This document shows positions 38,938-48,666 of a stretch of 56,848 nt of DNA, piece by piece. The notes under the pieces are model-generated. The model was not told the DNA's origin, ran no database searches, and saw only the letters and a list, made by a program, of their open reading frames with translations. The position numbers were made by a program, and so were the translations under genes. How positions within the stretch are numbered: position 1 is the stretch's first letter; the number at the start of each line of letters is the position of its first letter. Origin of the DNA: Cyanophora paradoxa (lineage: Eukaryota > Glaucocystophyceae > Cyanophorales > Cyanophoraceae); the NCBI GenBank assembly GCA_004431415.1, contig QPMI01000316.1, forward strand, positions 1 to 56,848, written 5' to 3'.

Positions 38938-40305
38938 TCAGCAGAACGCAAGGGCGCGAAAGGTGCGGAGGAAGTTGCGGTGGGAGGCCTTCCACTCCGC
39001 GTAGACGGCCCGCGCGCCCCGCTCCGCCCCCGCCCCCTCCCCGAAGGCCTCCGCCCACGGCCGCCCCCCCGCCCCCGCCGGGGAGGGCGGCGCCGGGGCG
39101 GAGCGGGCGGGGCCGACGAGGCGGGCCGGGGCGGGGTCGTAGTCGAGGAGGCGGGCGACGGGGGAGGGCGGGGGCAGGGCATAGCTGAGAAGGCGGCGGG
39201 GGCGACGAGGGCGTATGCTATGAGGGCGCCCACGGCGAAGAGGCCCTCCAGTGCTTCCCCGCCCGTCGCCGCGAAGAGGCCCCCCGCCGGCACTCCGCCC
39301 CGTACCTGCCGCCCCCGCCGGCCCCTCGACGCCGGCCCGGCCCCGCCCGCGCGGCGCGCCCGGCTCAGGCGGCGCGCACCAGCGGAAGAGGCAGCGGGCC
39401 GTCTCGTAGACCCAGCACGCCAGCGCGTACCTCACGGGCTCCAGCTCGGCCGGCGGCGGTCCCCTGCGGCGCAGCCGCGCGGCGTGAGGGCGCGCACGCA
39501 GCGGCGGGTGCGGCGCGGCGCACACGCACGATGCGGGTGCCTGGTCGATGCGGAGAGCTTCAGCACGCTCGCGCACGAAGGCCTCCAGGGACGCCGGCGG
39601 GCCGTCCGGGGCAGCCCAGGGGAAGGCGGGGAGAGCGATGTGCGGGCCGCCTTCGGAGGGCGGCCCGAACGCCCGCTGCAGGATCGAGACAAGGAGTTTG
39701 CGGGCCAGCTCCAGCCGCGCGCCCTCACTCTGCTGAGCGCTCGCGTGAGCGCGGACGCCCGGCGTCGGCTCGTGGACTGGCGCACCGCAAGGGACGCAGC
39801 GTCGACGAGTCCGAGACAAAGCTCCAGGTGGTCGACATCCAAAGAGGCGGTGCTGTCCACGACACCCAGGTCGAATAGCTGCAGCGCCTTCGCTCTGACC
39901 TTCCACACGGAGTCCAAGTTCCTGATAAGCTATTTAAGGCATGCGATGAGAGGCCTAGGGGGAGCGCCTCACCTCGGCCGCGGCGACGGAGAGAATGACG
40001 AAATGGACGGCGGCCTCGGGCTCTCCAGATCTGCGGAATCTGCCCTCAAGAGGTGTACCGGCAATTTCTGCGTGTGCAGGAAGTGAGCGCTGCGCACCGC
40101 GGCAACTCGCGCGGCGCGGGCGTCAGGTCTTTCGCACCTTCGGCGGACGGCAGGCCACATCAGTTCCTGATGGGTCGAAGCTTGTCGACCTGGAGAGCGA
40201 CAGCGCAGCGTGCGCGGAGCCGTTCTCGTTCAGCGGGCGGAAGCCAAGAGGCTTCTCGTCGCGCCGTTTCCGCAACAAGCGCAGTAGAAGCTCGTAGAAG
40301 CACAT
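38938..40305 (-). CDS. Unknown multi-exon protein, possibly membrane-associated
   Basis: I do not recognise this family. Phase-consistent exons on the minus strand are 40138-40305, 39973-40067, 39786-39921, 39530-39729 and 39400-39463, with further exons from 39305 down to the stop at 38938. The start MCFYELLLRLLRKRRDEKPL is hydrophobic-basic. The central part is helical (NLDSVWKVRAKALQLFDLGV, LELCLGLVDAAS, LELARKLLVSILQRAF, VRYALACWVYET). A hydrophobic segment (LEGLFAVGALIAYALVAPAA) may span a membrane. The tail reads YAEWKASHRNFLRTFRALAF. The donor at 39399 (GCCCGC) is required to keep the hydrophobic segment in frame. The start is 32 bp from the divergent start at 40338, which suggests a shared promoter. 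Confidence 0.5.
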
Positions 40306-40337
40306 GAGATGGAATTGCGAGCGTACAAGCCGAGGTA

Positions 40338-43300
40338 ATGCCGGGCAAGCGATTTGGTGCAGGTTACGGGGGTAGAGGCATTTCGAATTGCGGACTTGTT
40401 GATCGGAGCGGCCAGGCGGAACCGGGAGGAATGGCGGGGGCAGGTGCTGTTGCAGCACAACCGTCACCCGTACGCACTCTCCCGACAGTTTTCGATTTGT
40501 CGGGACGGCCTCGAACGTCGCCGCGCGTGAGCAACACCCCAAGGAGCCACGTTGAAGGCATCGGGGCTCCGCGAGCTACGCCTCGCGTAGCGGAAAGCGA
40601 CCAAGATGCAACGCCGCAAGCTCTTGGAACGCCGCGAGCTGTGCTTCGCGTAGCTGTGGCGGAGACGCGCTCGAGCATGCTCCGCCGCCAATCCACGGAG
40701 GCAGCCCTGCGGCGTCAGCGCGAAGATGCGGAGGAAGAGTCCCGGAAGCGAGTCGCAGTTGACGAAGCGCCTCTCACGGGGCGCGGACCGCCCAAACTTC
40801 CGACTCTTTCCGCCTCGCTGCTGCGCACAAGCATCTCCCTCGCGCCGCCGCGGGCAGCGGAGCACGCGACGCCCCCGACGGCGCCGGAGCGAAAGCGACG
40901 GGTGCGGACGGAGCCCGTGAGGCGGCGGGCGTCGGAGGCGCTGGGCGTGAAGGCGCGGCGGGCCTCGGCGGGCATCGCGCCTCGCCCCGTCCTCTTCTCC
41001 GACATCGGGCGTTCGTTCTCCGACAAGCGGGACAACGACGGGTTCGCCATCGGGCGGCCCCCGACGCCGCCGGCGCAGGCCGCCCTCCGCCGCTCCTCCG
41101 CCGCCTTCGACGCGGAGAAGAGCGCGGGGCGCTCCTCCGTCGGCCCCGCCCCCTTCCCCTTCTCCCCCTGCGCCCCCTGCACCCTCACCTTTCCCGAGAG
41201 CCCCGCCGTACCCCCTGCGCCCTCCTCCCCGGGCCCTGCGCTGTCCTGCAACGGGGGCCCTGCCGGCGCGCCCCCCCTCGCCGCATCCCCCGCCTCGCGC
41301 TCGCCGCGGGGCTCGTGCGGGGGGAGCCTCGCGCCGCCCCCCGCGGGGCTCCCCGCGACGCCGGCGACGCCGCGGGGAGGGGAGTGGAGCGGGGGCGCGG
41401 GGACGCCGCTGCGGCTCTCCGGGGAGTGGCGGTGCGGGGCGGGGCTGCCGGTGCACGCCGGCCCCTTCCTGGCGCCCCGCCCCGGGGCCTCCTCGCCGGG
41501 GCGCCCCAGCCCGAGCGCCCCCTCCTCGCGCCGCTCCTCCGCACCCTCCCTCCTCCTCGCCCCCGCCCCCGAGCTGGCCGAGCGCGCCCCCTTCCCGGGC
41601 GCGCGCCCTGGCCCCCGCCCCCGCCGAGCCCGAGGAGCCGCGCGCGGCGGCGGCGGCGGCGGCGGGCCGGCGAGGCGGAGCGAGGGCGGGGAGGAGGCGC
41701 CGCTGACGAGCGCGCGGTCGCTGCGGTCGGAGCGGGGGCGGTCGGGGCACCGGGGCTCGCTGCCGGCGCGCCCGTCGGCCGGCTCCCTCGCCGCCCGCGA
41801 CGACGACCTCGACGAGATCGCCAGCATCCCGGACCCCGTGCCCCTGCCCGCCCGCCCCGCCCCGCGGGGGCTGAGGCGGCGCAGGGCCCGAACTGGCGCT
41901 CGGGCATCTCGCACTCGGGCTGGAGCGACGAGGAGGAGGAGCCGAGGAGGCCGCCGGCCCCGCCCCGGCGCCCCGCGGGGCCGTCCGCCGCGCCGCCTCG
42001 GCCGCCTCCTCGCTGGCGGCCCTGGGCGAGGAGCAGGCGGCCCTCTCCCCCGCCGCCTCCCCGCGCCGCCCCGACGCCGCCCTCCCCTCCCCGCCCCGCA
42101 CTCCACCCCGCGCTCCAGCCTCGCCCCGCCCCTCCCCGCCCCTCCGCCTCCCTCGCCGCCCCGGCACGCCCCTCGCCGCCTCTCCTCTGCGCCCTTCCAC
42201 GCCCGTCGCCGCCTCCCCGCGGCCGGCGCCCGCCCCGACGGCCCGCTCGCCCGCTCCCAAGACCCCGCCCCGAAGCTCGTGCCCTCCCGCCCAGCCCCGC
42301 CCCCGCGCCTTCCGCACCGCCGCCCGCCCCCGCCTCCGCCCCCGCCCGCGCTAGCCCGGAGGAGCCGTCTGCGCCGCCGCGGCCCGCCTCGCCGGCCGCT
42401 CCCGCCGCCGCGCCCGCCAGCACGGCGGGGCCGCGGGCCGGCGCGGAGGCGGCGCCGGCGTCGGCGGCGGCGGCGGGGCTGGCGTCGCTGGTGGAGGAGG
42501 CGGCGGGCGGCGCGGCTCCGTGCGGCGGCGCAAGGGCTCGCGGAGGGCCACCCGGGGCCCCTCCCGGCCGGCGCCTTCGCGGGCGCCGCCGTCCCCGAGT
42601 CGGACGAGTCGGAGGACGAGGGCGGTGCGGGGCGCACTGGGCCGGCGACTCCCCGCCCGCCCCGCTCCCCTCGCCCCCGCCCTCCCCGCCCCTCATCGCC
42701 CTCGGGCGCGACGCCACTCCGAGGTCCGCCGCCCCGCTTTTCGCCCGCCGCCCCGCCTCACGCGCCGGCAGCCGCGCGGGCCACCGCCCAAGGCGCGCGC
42801 GCCGCCGTCGCCGCCGCGCGTGCCGCCGCCGGAGCTCTCGTCGCCCGAGACGCCCGCCAGCGCCGCGCCCAGCGCCGTGCCCAGCGCCGCCTCCCTCCCC
42901 TCCGCCCCGCCGCCTCCGCCCCCCTCACGCCCCTCTCCCTCCGCCCCAGCCGCCCGCCCTCCCGCCGCCCCTCGCCCCGCCCCTCCTCCCCGGGCGCGGC
43001 CCGCCCCCGCCCGCCTGCAGCGCCGGCTGCAGGGGCGGGGCCGGCAGAGATGCCGGCAGCGGCAGCCAGGGAGCCGGCGGGGCCCCGGCGCCGGCGGCTG
43101 CAGCGCCCGCGGAGGCTCCGCCGCCGGAGAACGGGGCGGGGCGGGGCGGGCGGGGCGGGGCTGGAGCGGCGGCTCTCGGTGCGGGAGGTGGAGCGGCTGC
43201 TGCGGGAGGACGAGCTCGCCGCCCGCCTCGCCGACCTCGCCGCCCGCCTCGACCGTCCGCCCCCGCCCGCCCCCCGCCCCGCTCGCCCCGCTCGCAGGCC

Positions 43301-43689
43301 GCCGCTGACGCGGGGCGGGGCCGGCAGAGGCGCTGCGGGAGCGGGACGCGGCGCGGGGGGAGAACCGGGAGCTGCGGCGCGTCCTCAAGGCTCATGACCT
43401 GCGCCTCCTGCAGATGTTCGAGGCGGGCCCGCCGCCCCCGCAGCGCCCCCGCGGCGCCCCCTGACCGCCCCGCCCCCGGCAGCGCCTGGAGATCGCGAAC
43501 GACCTGAACGAGGAGCTGCGGCGGCAGCTGAACGACGAGTCGGCGGCGCGCGCTCCGCAGCCGCCCTCGCCCCTCTACGGCGGCTCGACGCCCCGGGCCC
43601 CGCCGACGCCCCTCGTCGCCTCGCCCCTCTTCGCGCCCCTCCCGCCCCCGTTCCCCCGCCTCCGCTCCGCCTCCAAGCCCGCCCTCTGA
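40338..43689 (+). CDS. Unknown, largely disordered Ser/Pro/Arg-rich protein with C-terminal coiled coil
   Basis: I do not recognise this family. The first exon is open from the ATG at 40338 to about 41852. It holds RTSPR, RATPR and TPRAVLR motifs and a segment PRPVLFSDIGRSFSDKRDND. Exon 2 seems to begin near 41886 (GPNWRSGISHSGWSDEEEEP) after an intron with a GCCCGC donor. Several low-complexity Pro/Ala exons follow. The end is a clear coiled coil spread over three exons (SVREVERLLREDELAARLAD, GENRELRRVLKAHDLRLLQM, LEIANDLNEELRRQLNDESA), then a Ser/Pro tail to the stop at 43687-43689. The many SP and TP sites and the coiled coil suggest a phosphorylated scaffold or cytoskeletal protein, but that is inference from composition. 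Internal exon limits between 41900 and 43150 are unresolved. Confidence 0.5.
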
Positions 43690-44239
43690 CCCGCCCCCGC
43701 CCCCGCCCCCCCGCTACCTGCCCCTGCCAACACGCCGCCCCTCCTGCGGCATGCCCCCCACACCTAGGCCTGCGAACCGCGCGCGTGCGCCCCCACGCCT
43801 CCCAGACAGTTTTGGATCCATATCCGTAGCCTAGACCGTCATACCACTCAAGAATCAATAGCTCACAGAACCCAAGGCCTTCTTTGAAGCAGCAACAGCG
43901 ATTAGTTTCAGTTTCAACGTCAAAGAGAAATCGATCGCACACGCACATCTATTCCGAACTTCGGCGCGGATGCACTATGGGCAGTGGGCCCTACTACTAG
44001 GCTACCGTACTAGGCGCGGCTTACTAAGTTACTTACACTACTACTACGCTATTCGATCGTCAGAAGCCCAGAAGTCAAAAGTCTCACGGTCTTCTAGTCC
44101 GGGCTTTAGAACCTGCGAACTTGAAATCCAGAAACTGAAACACGAGGGCAAAAAAACTATACAGGGAGGTCGACACGCGAATGCAGGCACGGCACGTACT
44201 ACGAACTGGAAAGGACTAAGCGGAGGACGGGGGAGGGGG
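43690..44239. other. Intergenic DNA, no gene seen
   Basis: This region lies between convergent genes. GC content drops from about 43800 onward. A TACTACTAGG and TTACACTACTACTACG stretch near 43990-44047 is a weak trinucleotide tract. No RNA gene is recognised. Confidence 0.45.
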
Positions 44240-45760
44240 CTACATGAGGAGGCACTTGCAGTTGGCCTTGGCGGATGCGTTCGAGGCCTTGCGCTCCGCG
44301 GCGATGGCGCCGAGGCGGAGGACGATCTGGGCGAACGAGGGCCGCTGCGCCGGCTCCTCCGCCCAGCACGCCATCAGCAGCTGGCCCAGGTCCCGGCAGC
44401 AGTTCCGCGCCGGCATGCTGCCCCCCGCCCCCGCCTCAGACCTGCCGGGCGGAGGGGGAGAGGGGGGAGGGGAGGGGGGCGGGGCGCGCATGTTGGGGCA
44501 GGGGCGGGCGCCCTGCGTGGCGACCATGGCGGCGGCCTGCTCCTGGGGCAGGCCGGCGTAGGGGACGCGCCCCGAGATGACCTCGAAGGCGAGGCACGCC
44601 CACGCGAACACGTCCGCCCCGAACCCGTACGGCTCCCCCCGCAGCACCTGCCGGCCCCGCCCCTCCCGCTCGCCCCGGCTGCCGCGCGGGGGCGGGCTGG
44701 CGGGCGGGCCGGGGCACCTCGGGGGCGGCGTAGCGGAGGGAGCCGGTGCGGGGCGTCATGCGGCCGTCCTGGGGCACTCGGCGGCAGAGGCCAAAGTCCA
44801 GCAGCTTCACCACCCGCCCCTTCGCCGTGATCATCACGTTCGGGCTCTGCCGCGCAGTCAGCGCCCCCGCGGGGCGGCCCGGGCGAGGGCGGGGCCCGCC
44901 TTGACTGTGGGGGGCGTGAGCCCGAGGAGCGGGCGGGGCGGCCGCGGGGCGGGGGGGGCGGGGCGGACGGTCGCGGTGGATGAGGCCGCGGTCGTGCAGG
45001 TACGCCATCGCCTCCGCCAGGGGCAGCAGCACCTGCCGCCCCGCCCCGCCCCCTCGCCCCGCCCCAAGGCGGGAAGGGGAGGGGAGTGGGGGGCGCCGGC
45101 GCGCCTCGAGGACGGCCTCGTTGGTGGGAAAGGAGCCGCCCTCCTCGTGCAGGCTGCGCCCCCGCCCCGCGTCGGCCCGCCCGCTCCCGGCGCGGGGCGG
45201 GGCGGGGCGGGGCGGGGCGGGGCGGGGCGGGCGGACATCTGCTGGAGGGTCTTCCCCTCGACCTTCTCGACGAGGAGCATGGGGCGGTCGGCCCCCGAGA
45301 CGATCCCCTCCGTCTTGATGATGTTCGGGTGGTCCAGCTGCCCCAGGAAGTCCGCCTCCGCCTGCGCCCCGCTCGCCCTTCAGCGCCGCCGCAGGGCGCC
45401 GGGCGGGCGGGGGTGCGGGGGGGCGGGGCCGGGCCTCCATCTCGCGCTGCATCTGCTCGACGGCGGCCGTGTCCTTGATCCAAATCGACCGCGCCCGCTT
45501 CACCGCCATCTGCCGCCCCCTGTACTCCGCCGTGTGCACCGACGCGAACCCGCCTGCCGCCCCGCCCCGGGGCCCCCGTCAGGGCCGCCCGAGGCAGGCC
45601 CCGCCGCGCGTCTCGGCGCACCCTCGGCGACCTTGTCGCTGACGACGATGCTCTCCGCCCGCGCCACTTTCTTCTTCGAGTTCCCCGCGTGCGCGGCGAC
45701 CGCCGGGGGCGCGGGGTTCGCCACGGACACCACAGTCACGTCGTTCTTCGCCTCCGCCAT
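44240..45760 (-). CDS. Small TKL-type protein kinase with a 5-nt micro-exon
   Basis: Eight exons on the minus strand (45622-45760, 45435-45553, 45237-45361, 45105-45153, 44969-45032, 44900-44904, 44718-44846, 44240-44647) give 345 aa, nearly all kinase domain. Motifs: glycine loop VAEGGFASVHTAEYRG, AVKRA with the ATP-site Lys, LGQLDHPNIIKTEGIV, LIHRDLKSPNVMI, KLLDFGLCRR, GSLRYAAPEVLRG, ADVFAWACLAFEVISGRVPY and AQRPSF. HRDLKSPN is intact only if the 5-nt exon TCAAG at 44900-44904 is included. Donors after exons 2, 4 and 6 start with GC. Within the last exon, a Pro-rich stretch (about 44430-44490) could instead be an intron. The C-terminus NCKCLLM has Cys residues that could be lipidated, which is speculative. 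The substrate is unknown. Confidence 0.82.
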
Positions 45761-46427
45761 GTCCCGCGCTCCTGCGCAACGAACAAGCCGGGTTTTGAGG
45801 CCACGAGCGCCCGAGCGCTCATCGGGGAGCGTCTCGATGGGGCGCACCGATGGGCACAACCTGGGTCAAGTGCATGCACTGCGCTGAACGTGCTGCTGCG
45901 GCTGCGAACTGAAAGCTAATGCGCTTGCACGAACGCTCGCGCCCGCTGCCCCAGCCGATCGGCGGAGCTAAGCTGCAGCTGCAGCTGTCGCCCTGCCAGC
46001 GCCGCCGAGCGTCCGATCAGAGATCAGCCAGACGAGGAACCAGCTCTCCGACCCAGGAAGGAGGCTCTCAGGCAGTTCGCTTAGCGGCGTTGGCGGCGGC
46101 TGCAGCTGCTCCGAAAAATTGCGCCGAGCCGTTACGCCGCCTACCGCGGCCTACGTATACGCGGCCGCGAGCGGGGATCCGGATCATGATTCATGATCAT
46201 CGGAGCTCGAATTCGGAGCCTTGAAAACCGGTACATGCGTGTTCAAGCTCTGAGGAAGCTGGAGCCGGGAGAAGGCGCCCCCGGTGCAAAGGTCGCCGAG
46301 GAGGGGGTAGAGGCGGACTCGGGACCTGGGGGCAGAGTCGCCGCAGCAGTCGAGGATTTGAATTTAGGCAGGCGCCGCAGCCTGGCAGCAGAGTGACGCC
46401 AGAGTCGCGGCAGCAGTCGTTGAGAAG
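45761..46427. other. Intergenic DNA with clustered palindromes, no gene seen
   Basis: It lies between the start of the TKL kinase and the stop of the AFG1-like gene, both on the minus strand. Near 46150-46215 there is a chain of palindromic words: TACGTATACGCGGCCGCG, GGATCCGGATC, ATGATTCATGATCAT, GGAGCTCGAATTC. The part next to 45760 should contain the kinase promoter. Confidence 0.5.
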
Positions 46428-48522
46428 CTAGCGGTGGGCGGCGGCGGGCGGGGGGTGCGGGTGCGGGTGCGGGTGGGCCTCGGGTGCGGGCGGGGCGCGG
46501 CCGCGGCGCCAGAGGTGGCGCTCGCGGTGGCGGAGGGCGTACTCGAGGGACTGCATCTCCCGCAGCCGCGAGACCGCCCGGCGCACCACCAGCGCCCGCT
46601 CCTCCCCGTCCCCGCCCTGCGCCCCGGCCCCGGCCCCCGCCTCCGCCTCCGGCGCGTGCCCGCACCGGCCGCGGGCGCCGCCTTGGGGCGTCCTCGAGGG
46701 AGCCCTCGCCCTGCGCCCCGCCTGCGCACGAGCCGCGGGGCGTCGGGGCTGGAGGGGGCGGGCGGGGCGGAAGCGGGCGGACGGTGCGGGGCCGGGGCGG
46801 GGAAGAGGGCCTCCGGGGGCCCGTCGCTCTGGAGGACGAGGCGCACGCCGGCGTCGTACAGCGCGTCCACCAGCGCCGCCAGCCGCCGCCCCTCCTCCCG
46901 GCGCCCCAGCCGCCGCACCCCCACCAGGAACACCGTGTGGAAGCCTGCCCCGCGCACCCCGGCCCCCTCGGCGGTAGCCCCGCGGGCGGGGCGGGGCGGG
47001 GCGGGGCGGACCGCGGGCGAGGGCGGCGAAGTCGGCGGGGCCGGCGTCGGCGGCGAGGAGGTCCTCGTGGGCCGCCCAGGCGACCCCGGCCCCCGGCGCC
47101 GCGTGCGGCAGCCGCAGCACGCGCCCCGTGCCGGGGACGGCGAGGGGGAAGGCGGGGGCGCGGCGCAGGGGCGCCCCCGCGAGCTCCTCGAAGAGGGCCT
47201 CCACCTCGTGCCGCCCCGCCCGCGTCAGCGTCTCGAAGTGCAGCCGCATCGGGCCCCGCTGCGCCCCGCGCCCCGCCTCAGCCGCTCGGCGGGCCGGGGG
47301 AGGGGGCCGGGGAGGGTGCGGGGGCGTGCGGTGGTGAGGAGGCGGTAGTCGGTGCCGGTGCGCCCGAGGTGGTGCACGTCGCACCGCTCCTTCAGCAGCC
47401 TGCCCGCCCGCCCCCGTCAGCCGCAGCGAGGCAGCGCGGTCGGCGGGGCGGGGCGGGGCGGGACGGGCCGGATGGCGGGGTGGAAGAGCGAGCGGTTGTA
47501 CCCCCCCGCGTAGAGCTCGTCGGGGGGCCGGTTGGAGGTGGTGACGAGGACGCCGCCGCGGGCGAAGAAGGCGCGGAGGAAGGCGCGCAGGAGGAGCATG
47601 TCGGCCACGTCCGCCACCAGCAGCTCGTCCAGGCACAGCAGCCAGTGCTCCTCCGCCATCCTCTTCGCCACCGCCCGCACCGGGTCTGTGCCCCGCACTC
47701 AGCGCCCCCGGGGCGGGGCGGGGCGGTGCGGGGCGGGGCGCGCTGGAGAGGGGCCGGCCGGCGGGGGCGAGGTCGTGGAGGCGGCGGTGGAGGTCGAGCA
47801 TGAAGTCGGAGAGGTGCGCGCGCCGCTTCGAGACGTCGCCGCCCGCGCTCCCGTGGAAGAGGTCCAGCGCCAGCGTCTTCCCGCTGCCGACGGGCCCGTG
47901 GATGTAGAGCCCGCGGGGCGTCCCCGCCATCAGCTCCGCCTCCGCGTGCGTCAGCGCCCCCGCCGCCGTCTCCACCAGCGCCGCCTCCTCCCGCGGCGCC
48001 CCCTCCGCCAGCGCCGCCAGCTCCGCCGTCAGGACCGGCGGCAGGCCCTTCGGCAGCGACGAGTGCAGCTTCGAGTTCGCCCCCGCCGCCACGGGCCCCA
48101 CAGGCGCCGCGTGCACCGCCCCCTCCCGCTTCGCCGCAGCGCTGGCCCCCACGAGCATCCGCCGCGCGCGCTCCTCGGCGTCGATCTTGGCCAGCATCTC
48201 TTTACGCCAGTTCCCGTGGTGCGCGATTTTCTGGTGCAGATCGTCGAGCTGCGTACGCGACGTCAGACGTCGGCCAGCGCCGACCGCTCGGCGGACATCG
48301 CACCTTCAACAGGAGCGCGCCTTGCTCCTCGTCCGGCCGCAGGCGGTGCTCATCAAGGCGAAGCTTGTACGATGCATACGGGCCGTGGGCGGGAACATGC
48401 TTCACGCCGCGCACGCCCAGTTGCCCGATCCTCCAAGCGCGCAGCGCGCCCGATCCACCCATTTGCCCGGCTGGCCTCCGGGCCTGCAGCGCCAGCATTG
48501 CGGTCGGTGCACTTGTACCCAC
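46428..48522 (-). CDS. AFG1L: AFG1/LACE1-like mitochondrial AAA ATPase
   Basis: AFG1-like ATPases act in mitochondrial protein quality control. The minus-strand gene starts at 48522 or at the inner ATG 48498 (MLALQARRPAGQMG), with an Arg-rich, acid-poor leader typical of mitochondrial presequences. Exon 1 (48304-48522) ends HRLRPDEEQGALLLK, and exon 2 from 48248 continues LDDLHQKIAHHGNWRKEM. Walker A is GLYIHGPVGSGKT. Walker B reads LLCLDELLVADVADMLLL, and sensor-1 is VLVTTSNRPPDELYAGGYNR, as in the family. Later exons give LLKERCDVHHLGRTGTDYR, FPLAVPGTGRVLRLPHAA and GVRRLGRREEGRRLAALVDA. The C-terminus has a HPHPHPHP repeat, unusual for AFG1. Introns in the second half are not all resolved. 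The gene is divergent from the transporter, with 144 bp between starts. Confidence 0.85.
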
Positions 48523-48666
48523 CCAGCATCGGGGGAAGAGATCACTGGTGGGTAGGCGCGCTTCGCGAGCTCGTCACAGGCCCAGCGAGGTCACACGAGC
48601 GGTAGCAGTACATGCGCGACTTTTGAAGCGTGCTGATCCAATCGACGGCTCATTCACCAGCCCCCG

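Noticed and set aside
39380-39463. A GT donor at 39379 for the unknown minus-strand gene
   Set aside because: It gives a short terminal peptide out of frame with the downstream hydrophobic segment. The GC donor at 39399 keeps the frame.
41185-42717. Several 500-codon frames on both strands in 41-43 kb
   Set aside because: High GC keeps all six frames open here. Only the frames with exon-junction phase agreement and coiled-coil character were kept.
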